20,383 bases of DNA from Rhodoferax sp. Lineage in GTDB: Bacteria; Pseudomonadota; Gammaproteobacteria; Burkholderiales; Burkholderiaceae. The translations under genes were made by a program, and so were the position numbers. The stretch covers positions 1 to 20,383 of the forward strand of contig JAIFMT010000028.1 in assembly GCA_020048295.1 (NCBI GenBank). The letters run 5' to 3'. The notes under the pieces are model-generated. The model did no database searches. It saw only the letters and a program-made list of their open reading frames with translations, and had not been told where the DNA came from. This document shows, one piece after another, positions 8,725 to 16,300 of the stretch (its first letter is position 1; each line of letters opens with the position of its first letter).

Positions 8725-9030
8725 TCACTTGATTGGGCCGTAACGACCTTCGTACTGCGTCACCAGTTTGCCCAGCAGTTCACCTAATCTCTTGGTAGCG
8801 AAAGGGCTCATCACAATGCGGTGCGCCAACTCGATTTCAACCTCGCTGGTCATCCGATCCCAGTTGCTATTCATCCCAAAATTCAGCACCACTTCTTCTT
8901 GGGTGGAGTTGGCGTTAACAAAATTGGCATAAGAGCTCTTTAATTTTTCAGTGTTCCACGTAATCTTCGGTCCGGAGTCGCCTGAAGATTTGGCCAGATC
9001 AGCTGCAGAATTCTTGGTAGCGGTATCCAT
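8725..9030 (-). CDS. DUF3467-like small protein
   Basis: This protein of about 101 residues has no signal peptide or membrane helix. The core resembles DUF3467: SYANFVNANSTQEEVVLNFG, then a short loop, then ELAHRIVMSPFATKRLGELLGKLVTQYEGRYGPI. In that family the same layout (an N-terminal A-N-x-x-x-V-x-x-T-x-E-E strand, a VxxSPxxAKRL helix and a YExxxG end) is conserved, and the function is unknown. AAGGTG lies eight bases before ATG 9030 and only two before the ATG at 9036, so I prefer 9030. It sits 42 bp after the stop of the giant protein gene and before the TolC-like gene, which suggests a cytosolic partner such as a substrate escort or an assembly factor. That role is a guess from position. 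Confidence 0.75.
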   Translation of the reverse strand: MDTATKNSAADLAKSSGDSGPKITWNTEKLKSSYANFVNANSTQEEVVLNFGMNSNWDRMTSEVEIELAHRIVMSPFATKRLGELLGKLVTQYEGRYGPIK

Positions 9031-9072
9031 ATGCATTTCACCTTTTTAAGTTGATAACAGTTCGCAAAAAAT

Positions 9073-10680
9073 CTACAGGCGGACTCGCCATTCCTGGTTA
9101 GCAGTCCTTTTTGCGCCTAGCCAGCGAGGGATCCAGCCAGGCGAATGACGTGCTAACACCTTCTCAGTGGTTTTCACAGCATGCGATGAAATCCGAACCT
9201 TTTGGGCGTCTTCGTCGTGTTCATTATCGAGTTTACGTGCACCAGCGGCCATCGCGCGACGTGCCAAACGTGTATCAAATATGCGGGGTTGTCTCGCCAA
9301 CATGGCTACCCCCCCGATACCACCCGTTAGTGATGACCACAACGCATCCGTCTCAGTCCATGCGTCTGTTTGCACCCCCCACCGCTCTGTGATCCAGCTG
9401 AAACTGCCGACCGCTTCGGTCGAATAGCCATTAGGAGTCTCCAGCAAACCAAAATGATCGGCTGAAATGGCCATAATATTAAATCGGCCACGATAGTCGA
9501 CACCTGGCTTGCCGTCGTAGTCACCATCTAGATTTTCACCGGTTGAAGTCTTGAACGCGCTAGACCGCAAACGTATGCTGTAAGTACCCTCAGGCAGCAG
9601 TCCGGTCTCAGCGACAAACGTTACCCCAGCACCATCGGGATCGACCAGAACATGTCCCTTAATCTGAACATCGTCCCGCGTTACCACAATGCGTGAATCC
9701 AAGTCGCCAACACCCAACGCCCGCACATCAATCGGCTGATTGAATCGAATTCTCAGACCGCCACCGGTGATGACGACACCACGCACCTGCAGAGTCGACC
9801 CGGCCGCGGTTGTCGATGGAGAACTTTCCTCGTCCCATATGGCCGCCAATTGATCACCGTCATACCGGGTGCCGCTAACTCCGCTCTCGATTGTTGCGAA
9901 CCCTAATGCTTGTGAATACGGGTGCGAACTGATGGCGTTAAAGTGCGACAAATAATCAACATTGAAGCCATCGGGTGCGTCAAAACTATAGAGATGCCGC
10001 CCATATGGCTGTTCGCGCAGATCAGCGTCATCTTTCCAGACCGCTACCGGCCCGGTGGTCTCTTGCACTGTTTTAAATTCAGAGTTCGTGCTATCACTCA
10101 GCACACGCACCCGCAGCGAATTGGCCGACCACATTCCATCCTCGTCCTGACCTCGCACATTCACAGCAATCGCCTCGATCGCACGAGTGAACACATGCGT
10201 TGTATTCACCTGTGCGCCATCCACGATGACGCTAGTTCCGTCACCCCAATCAACAAACCAACGACTCACTGCATCGGTCCCCAAATCGGCATACCCCAGT
10301 GCCAGCGTATAAATCTGTCCCACATGAGCGACCTCCGGACCCGTCGCAGTGATCTGAGGCGGCAAATTAGCAACATAGACATTGAAACTACGAATGCTGC
10401 TGACCCCAGTTGCATCAGTGACACGCACACTAAAGCTTGCATCTTTTGGACCGTCAAGCGCGGTCCATTCAATACGACCTCCAGAGTTCATGCTGGCTCC
10501 GGCCGGTGCGGCGTCCAACGAGTAAGCCAACTGATCGCCAACGTCCGCATCGCTCGCCTGAACAGTCACAAAAAGTTGCTCTGATTCATTGAGCACGAGA
10601 TCATTCAATGCCGCCATAACCGGCGCGTCATTGACGGGTCGCACTGTCAAGCTCACAGTTGCCAAGCCACTGGTCAACAC
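9073..10680 (-). CDS. Giant surface protein, C-terminal segment (third frame)
   Basis: This segment has about 535 residues. The GTG at 10680 is only the first usable start in this frame; the sequence makes sense back to about 10725, where it should join the upstream frame. Order: the end of a Big_9-like repeat (VTVSDG-type end), a He_PIG-like Ig fold (NDAPVMAALNDLVLNESEQ), a PKD-like module (VDWGDGTSVIVDG), an unrecognised region (VAVWKDDADLREQPYG...), a Big_5-like fold (GGGLRIRFNQPIDVRAL ... LPEGTYSIRLRSSAFKTS) with LDGDYDGKPGVDYRG, and a C-terminal tail from about residue 460. The last about 75 residues (from PRIFDTRLARRAMAAGARKL) are rich in Arg/Lys and end EWRVRL. They show no RTX, LPXTG, PEP-CTERM or barrel signature. 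Base composition matches the downstream machinery genes. The tail is the best candidate for the export signal read by the neighbouring system (inferred). Confidence 0.85.
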   Translation of the reverse strand: MLTSGLATVSLTVRPVNDAPVMAALNDLVLNESEQLFVTVQASDADVGDQLAYSLDAAPAGASMNSGGRIEWTALDGPKDASFSVRVTDATGVSSIRSFNVYVANLPPQITATGPEVAHVGQIYTLALGYADLGTDAVSRWFVDWGDGTSVIVDGAQVNTTHVFTRAIEAIAVNVRGQDEDGMWSANSLRVRVLSDSTNSEFKTVQETTGPVAVWKDDADLREQPYGRHLYSFDAPDGFNVDYLSHFNAISSHPYSQALGFATIESGVSGTRYDGDQLAAIWDEESSPSTTAAGSTLQVRGVVITGGGLRIRFNQPIDVRALGVGDLDSRIVVTRDDVQIKGHVLVDPDGAGVTFVAETGLLPEGTYSIRLRSSAFKTSTGENLDGDYDGKPGVDYRGRFNIMAISADHFGLLETPNGYSTEAVGSFSWITERWGVQTDAWTETDALWSSLTGGIGGVAMLARQPRIFDTRLARRAMAAGARKLDNEHDEDAQKVRISSHAVKTTEKVLARHSPGWIPRWLGAKRTANQEWRVRL

Positions 10681-10719
10681 CCCGTCGCTAACTGTATAGG
10701 TAAAGCTGTCGTTGCCGTT
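10628..10719 (-). repeat. 92-bp direct repeat, copy 1
   Basis: Identical base for base to 10848-10939. It encodes the end of a Big_9-like repeat and the linker (NGNDSFTYTVSDGVLTSGLA...VRPVND). The distance between copies is 220 bp, not a multiple of three, which accounts for the second frame break. Confidence 0.95.
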
Positions 10720-13348
10720 GAATCGGCGCGGTAACCACCGTTGGCGTCAATACATCGCCTTCGGCGTCATAGTCGTTGCCGCGTACATCAACGACTAGCG
10801 CAACATCCTCATCGGTGGCATAGGCATCGTTGAATGCAGCGGGTACATCATTGACGGGTCGCACTGTCAAGCTCACAGTTGCCAAGCCACTGGTCAACAC
10901 CCCGTCGCTAACTGTATAGGTAAAGCTGTCGTTGCCGTTACCGTGCGTTGGCGACTGCACCACTACTGGCGTCAATGCACTACTTTCTGCATCGGTATCA
11001 TTCAAGCGAACGTCCAATACCAACGCAGTATCTTCGTCCGTGTCAAAGCCATCGTCACCCGCAACCGGAGCGCTGTTGCTTGGATTTATCGTGATAGACA
11101 CGTTTGCGATCGCACTGCTGAGTGCCCCATCACTCGCGCGATAACTAAACTGATCGGCACCCACATACCCCGTGGTCGGTGTATAGACCACCTTTCCATC
11201 GCCGCTGACGCTAACACTACCATGTGCTGGGTTGAAGACGATCACTGGTATCAGCACAGAGGAATCCACATCGGTATCGTTGGCCAACACGTCAATCGTC
11301 ACATCCTGGTTAAAGGCCGCAACCGCCGTGTCAGGCTGCGCCACAGGGGCTGCGTTGGTCGCCAGCACAGTAATATCCACTCGCGCCAGGGCACTGACCA
11401 ACTCGCCGTCGCTAATCGTATAAAAGAAACGATCGCTACCGGCATAACCTGCATCAGGCTTGTAGGTCAGCGTTCCGTCACCATTGATGTTGAGCGTGCC
11501 ATGCAATGGCGCCGTCACCGAGGCCACTTGAATGGGATCGCCATTGGCATCGCCGTCGTTGGCCAACACGTCCAGCAGCTGCGTGGTGTCGCGCGGTAAG
11601 CTGGCCGTGTCGGCGCCCGCCACTGGCGCAACGTTGCCCGCTGTGACGAAGGCCACGTTGTCGACGCTGACCTGGCTGCCCAGCGCGCCGAAGCCCAGCA
11701 GGTCGAAGCTCAGCAGCACCGGCTGTGCCGCGGCGATGCCGGAGACATCAATGCGAACCTGGATCGTGCCATCCGCGGCACTGGGCAGCACCGTGGTCGT
11801 CAGTCCGTTGAAGGTGATGCCACTGGCGGCGAAGACCTGCCCGTCGCTCTGCACATTGATCGCCGCATCGGTGCTCGACAGGCCGATGCCGCCGAGCAGC
11901 GACCGACCGGTATTCAGATCAAGCAGCGCCATCTCAAAGGCATCGCCGATGCCGGAGCCCGCAGCGCCGAACTGTACGTCACTCAGGTCGAAGGTGAGGA
12001 AGCGCGCACCCAGCGGCACCAGCATCTGCTGCGACAGGCTGGAGTTGAAGGTGGCGTCCTCGGCCAGCGTGGCCTGTCCGCTGGCGATGTTGACCGCGCC
12101 GCGGGTGGTCCAGGCGGTCGGGTTGTTGAACACGCCATCGGTCACGCCGCTGGCCAGCAGGCCGGAATCGATCAGCGTGGTGCCGACCTCCACCTGGATC
12201 AGTAGGTCGGTGGCCGCTGGCAAGCGGCGCTCGCCGACATTGAGCTGCGCGTTCATCGCGTCGGCCAGCTCGGCCTCGGCATGCGCCAGCCCAAGCATGT
12301 GGCCGTATTCGTGCACCAGCAGCGTCAGCAAGTCCATCCGGTCGGCGGCTGCCCCAGCAACGCCCCAGTAGCTTGCCTGACCGTCGTTGAACAGGTACTC
12401 ATCGTTCGATGCCGGTGTCGCGTCGATGTACCAGCCACGACCGGCGGCATTGTCGTCAATGTAGACCGTGCCGCCCTGCCCCAGGATGCCCACGCTCAGC
12501 CCGAGCACGTCGCGCTCGAGGTCGGTGACCACCAGTTGCACGTCGCCCAGCAAGTGCACGTCCGCACCCACGGCCGCCCAGGACGCACGCGCCTGCGCCG
12601 ACAGCCCGTCCAGTGCCGAAACGATGGACAAAGCACTCGTCGAATCGGCCGCGTCGAGCATAGTGACCGTGGTGCTGCCATGGGCCGGGTTCAGGTGGGT
12701 CGCAGCGCTGTTGGCGCTACTGCCGCCACCCGCGCGCAACGGGCCTACCTGCAGCGGGTTCACCAGCAGCGATGCCGTCGCGGTGCCAGTGCCCAGGTCA
12801 TCGTCCTTGACGGTGACGCTGATGCCCAGTGTCTTGGCCGGCTGCGGGTTGGTCGGATCGCCGATGAAGGTGCGCGAGAAGTTGTAGAGACCGGCACCGG
12901 CCGGCAGCGTGTCGGTCTGCGTCACGCCGTCGCCCCAATCGATGGTGATGTCGAAGCTGTCCTGGCTGCCCGCGTCGTTGACGGCCAGCACATAGCTGGC
13001 GGTGTCGCCCTCGGTGATAGCCGTAGGCGCCAGGCTCAGGCTCAGAACCGGATCGGTGTTGTTGACATGCAGATTGACCGTGGTCGTGCCGGTGGCGATG
13101 TCGCTGTCGTCGTCCTTCAGCTCGACCGTGAACACCAGGTCGTCGCCGTTGGTGCCCTCGGGGCTGTCGTCGGCCACCGTAATCGGGATCTCGAAGCTGC
13201 CGACGCCATCGGAGAACATGACCGTGCCCACAGCGCTGCCACCATCCCAGCTCACCTGGACCTCGTGCGTGTCCTGCTTTCCCTTGTCGATGAAGATGCC
13301 CGGGCGGCTTGTTGCCCAGCACCACGGTGCGGGTGCGAGTGCCTTCAC
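10688..13348 (-). CDS. Giant surface protein, middle segment (second frame) with metzincin-like domain
   Basis: The formal start (GTG 13348) is spurious. Meaningful sequence begins at about residue 16 (GIFIDKGKQDTHEVQVSWDG), just after the first frameshift. Domains in order: two PKD/Calx-like units (DWGDGVTQTDTLPAGAG), a metalloprotease-like domain with HEYGHMLGLAH and a following DAMNAQLNVGERRLP, a jelly-roll-like sandwich (TAWTTRGAVNIASGQATL to VSVDNVAF), then four Big_9-like repeats of the xxAPVAxxDxxxxxED type. Repeats 1 and 2 are full length (about 93 residues). Repeat 3 is about 74 residues because the strand between THG and NGNDSFTYT is missing, and repeat 4 breaks there, reading into TAPIQRQRQLYLYS and a stop. 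GC content falls within this segment near 11.5-11.6 kb. Together with the two flanking frames it is almost certainly one gene. Confidence 0.85.
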   Translation of the reverse strand: MKALAPAPWCWATSRPGIFIDKGKQDTHEVQVSWDGGSAVGTVMFSDGVGSFEIPITVADDSPEGTNGDDLVFTVELKDDDSDIATGTTTVNLHVNNTDPVLSLSLAPTAITEGDTASYVLAVNDAGSQDSFDITIDWGDGVTQTDTLPAGAGLYNFSRTFIGDPTNPQPAKTLGISVTVKDDDLGTGTATASLLVNPLQVGPLRAGGGSSANSAATHLNPAHGSTTVTMLDAADSTSALSIVSALDGLSAQARASWAAVGADVHLLGDVQLVVTDLERDVLGLSVGILGQGGTVYIDDNAAGRGWYIDATPASNDEYLFNDGQASYWGVAGAAADRMDLLTLLVHEYGHMLGLAHAEAELADAMNAQLNVGERRLPAATDLLIQVEVGTTLIDSGLLASGVTDGVFNNPTAWTTRGAVNIASGQATLAEDATFNSSLSQQMLVPLGARFLTFDLSDVQFGAAGSGIGDAFEMALLDLNTGRSLLGGIGLSSTDAAINVQSDGQVFAASGITFNGLTTTVLPSAADGTIQVRIDVSGIAAAQPVLLSFDLLGFGALGSQVSVDNVAFVTAGNVAPVAGADTASLPRDTTQLLDVLANDGDANGDPIQVASVTAPLHGTLNINGDGTLTYKPDAGYAGSDRFFYTISDGELVSALARVDITVLATNAAPVAQPDTAVAAFNQDVTIDVLANDTDVDSSVLIPVIVFNPAHGSVSVSGDGKVVYTPTTGYVGADQFSYRASDGALSSAIANVSITINPSNSAPVAGDDGFDTDEDTALVLDVRLNDTDAESSALTPVVVQSPTHGNGNDSFTYTVSDGVLTSGLATVSLTVRPVNDVPAAFNDAYATDEDVALVVDVRGNDYDAEGDVLTPTVVTAPIQRQRQLYLYS
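10719..10727 (-). other. Frameshift site 2 in giant protein gene (deletion in repeat 4)
   Basis: The second frame reads TAPI then QRQRQLYLYS and stops. The third frame, in the same bases, reads FNGNDSFTYTVSDG, the normal end of a Big_9-like repeat. About 20 residues of the repeat, between the APxHG turn and NGNDS, are absent, so an out-of-frame deletion has occurred at this junction. Confidence 0.8.
10848..10939 (-). repeat. 92-bp direct repeat, copy 2
   Basis: Identical to 10628-10719. Here the repeat joins THG in frame, giving SPTHGNGNDSFTYT, which is also shorter than the neighbouring full repeats. Both copies therefore mark a shortened repeat unit. Confidence 0.95.
12240..12640 (-). other. 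Metzincin-like zinc protease domain in giant protein
   Basis: The motif HEYGHMLGLAH (12281-12313) matches the HExxHxxGxxH zinc site of metzincins (M10/matrixin/serralysin group): three His ligands and a catalytic Glu. It is followed at close range by DAMNAQLNVGERRLP, which could supply the Met-turn, and preceded by a strand-rich stretch (VQLVVTDLERDVLGL, GTVYIDDNAAGRGWYID). All active-site residues are intact. It could trim the giant protein itself or outside targets. Confidence 0.75.
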
Positions 13349-16300
13349 CGCCGTCGTCGTCGATCACGCGCACGGCAATCACCGGATAGTCCACCGGCGT
13401 ACCCGTGGGGTTGTCGTCCTGGTAGACATGCTTGGCGGTAAAGGTGCCCGGCGCGCCGGCCGTGGGCGCGCTGATGTCGGCAGGGCTGAGCGTGGCATCG
13501 ACGATGGTCGACTCGCCATCACCCCAGTAGATTTCGACCTTGTAGCTATCGTTACCCATGCCTACGTCGGTGAAGGTGCCGCTGACCGTGACCTCGCCGG
13601 CTTCGTACAGGCCACCGCTGGGCTCTTGCGCCGTCAGGGTGATCACGCTGGGGGCCGCGTTGTTGACCACCTGTCGGGCAAAGGCCGTGTCCGCGCCGAT
13701 CACGTTGGTGGCGGTGATGCCGATGCTCACGCTGTCTTGTGCCGTGCCGGTGGGCTTGTCGTCGGCGATCAGGTGCCACAGCGCAAACGAGGTGGTGCCC
13801 GCCGGCGCCTGCACATGGTCGACCTGGGCCGAACCGTCGTTCCAGACCACGGTGATGTCGACCGGCTTGGTCGGATCGGCGGGCGCGAAGCTCACCACCA
13901 AGTGCGACTGCTGGCCTTCGACGATCGGACCGTCCACCTGGGCCTGCAGGCCCTTGGAGAAGCGCACGTCGTCGAGGAAGAAGACCTGGCTGATCAGCTG
14001 GTTGAGCGTCGCCACGCCATTGACCACCGCGATCGCGTCCTTGGCCAGGTCGTACAGCGGCAGGTTGTTGTCGATCACGTCGGTGCCGGTGACCTTGATC
14101 TCGATCTCGGCCACCTTGCCCTTGAAGCTCTCGGGCACCACGAAGCTGTAGTTGATGCGCTGCATGAAGCTGGCCTGCAGCGTCACCGGGGGCAAGGGCA
14201 CGTCGGCCAGGCTGGGGTCGAGCGAGGTGTGGCGGAAGGTCACCTGCACCTGAGCATTGGGCGACGACATCAGCGGCGCGAAGATGTTGAAGCTCAACAC
14301 CGGCTGGTCGGCGGGCACCAGCAGGCGGTTGTGGGTGATGGTGTCGAGGTTGACGATCGAATTGATCGCGTCCTTGACCACCTGCGGCGTAGCGCCGCCG
14401 AACATCTCGTCGACCAGCGTGCGGATCAGCTGGCCACCGCCCATCAGCAGGCCGTAGTTGCTCTTGTCGCCCAGCTCCCGCTTGAGCAGCACCTCGACGT
14501 TCTTCTTCAGGAAGGTCTTCAGCGCGTCGATACCGACCCAGTTCACCGATTCGGTGCTGCCGTCAATCTTGAAGGCATCGGCCGGCTTGGGCAGGTTCGG
14601 GTCGACCGTATTACCCAGCGTCAGCAGGTCGTTGACGATGCTGGTGATCGACTTGTCGAAGGTGTCGAACAGCTGGTCCGACAAGGTCACCTTGGCCTTG
14701 TTGTTCGGGTCCTTGGACCAGGTGTCCTCGTACCAGGTCTTGTAGCCCGCGCTGCTGCCAGCGCCGGGCGCCTGTGGCACGCCGAAGGTGTCGGCCTTGG
14801 CCTTGTTGATCAGCACGCCGATGGTGGCGTCCCAGACCTTGTCGAAGACCTTGTCGATGACGGTCTTGACGAGTTCGAGCGGGTTGGTCTCGAAGACGAA
14901 CAGGCCGGTCAGGTCGAGCGAGCCCAGGGGGCCGAGGTTGAGGTTGAATCCCTCGCCGCCATGGAACGACCAGCCCGGCAACTCGTGCGAGAATGGGAAG
15001 CGGTACTTGTCGCCGGTGCCGCCCAAGCGCCTATACAGCGATTGGCGCAGGCCGTTCTCGAAGTTACCGTTGAACACTGTCGGCACCACCTCGGAGCCGG
15101 TGGTGACCTCGGTGTTGTCGAATTCCGCCGGGTTCTGCGGTGTGGCCGACGACGCCGGCCGAAACGACGCACCGCCGCCCGCTGGGCTGTAGTACCAGCC
15201 GTTGGACACGCCCTCCCACAGGCCACTGGGTGTGGTGTACCAGGGTGTGGTGTTGAACTGGAAGCTCGGCAGGTTGCCCACCGTGCGCGCGATCACGCCC
15301 TGGTCGACCACGCGGCGGTAGATCGGCGACTCGGCAAACGACAGGATCTGCGTGTCGGCCGTGCCGGCATACCACTGCCAGACGCGGCTGTGCGGTCCAC
15401 CGAAGCCGAAGCTGAAGCTGAAGCTGATGAACGGGTAGCTGGAGAACGGCGCCCCGCCCTCGAAATCATCCTGCGTGAAGCCGGCGCGACCGTCGAGCAG
15501 CAGGCTCATCGTGGCGCCTGGCACAGCCACGCCATTGGGCGTGGCTGTGACTGCGGTGCCGCTGACGCCGTAGGTGGTGCCGGTTGCCGTGAGGCCCACG
15601 CTGCCGGTGGCCTTGGTCTGGTAGTAGTTGTCGAGGAAGCCGACGTTGCTCCACAAGGCCACGTTGGGGTCGCTGAAATCACCGTAAGGGATGTCCAGCG
15701 CGACACCGAAGCGCTCGGCCCAGGTCAGGAATGAATCGATGCCCGACTTGATGCGGTTGAGCGTGACGAACGACACCTGCGCGCCCGGCAGGATCAGCGA
15801 CGCCGCCTCGGCCAGCAGGATGGTCTTGCTGATGGCGCCCAGCACCGTGGCGACCGGCACGTTCAGCGAATCCTGCTTCTGGTCGTGCGGGTCCAGCGTC
15901 GTCATCTGGATGTTCTGCACCGTGGGATTGAACACGCCCATGCGCTGCACGATTTCACTGTTAACCACGGTGCCACGGCTGTGGCCGATGAACTGCAGCG
16001 GCGACGCGAACAAGTTGCCGCTGGACTTGGCGTTCAGGTCGGCCAGCGAGGCATACAGCGCGTCGGCCGCGGCCTCGGAGAAACCGGCATCGCTGATGTC
16101 GGACTCCTTGACCCAGTCCGACACCAGAACCACCGCCTTGCCGGGCTGCAGCGCAGCCACGCCCACCGTGTGGGTGACCGGGTCGACCCACTCACCGGTG
16201 TTCTTGTTGTAGACCAGCACCGCGCCGCCGCCGGCGGCTTCGACGATGATGCGCGCCAGTTCCAAGAAGGCTGCGGGCTGCTGATACGGCGGGTCGCTCA

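Noticed and set aside
12798..13298. Tail of the first giant-protein frame beyond the frameshift
   Set aside because: The translation becomes Arg/His/Gly-rich nonsense, while the other minus frame encodes normal PKD-like sequence. It is not a real C-terminus.
12281..13441. A 386-codon open frame on the plus strand
   Set aside because: It is antisense to the metzincin and PKD-like region, with no domain signature.
13002..15734. A 910-codon open frame on the plus strand
   Set aside because: It lies antisense to clear domains of the giant protein. Its translation is Arg/Val/His-rich without recognisable motifs, as expected for a GC-rich shadow frame.
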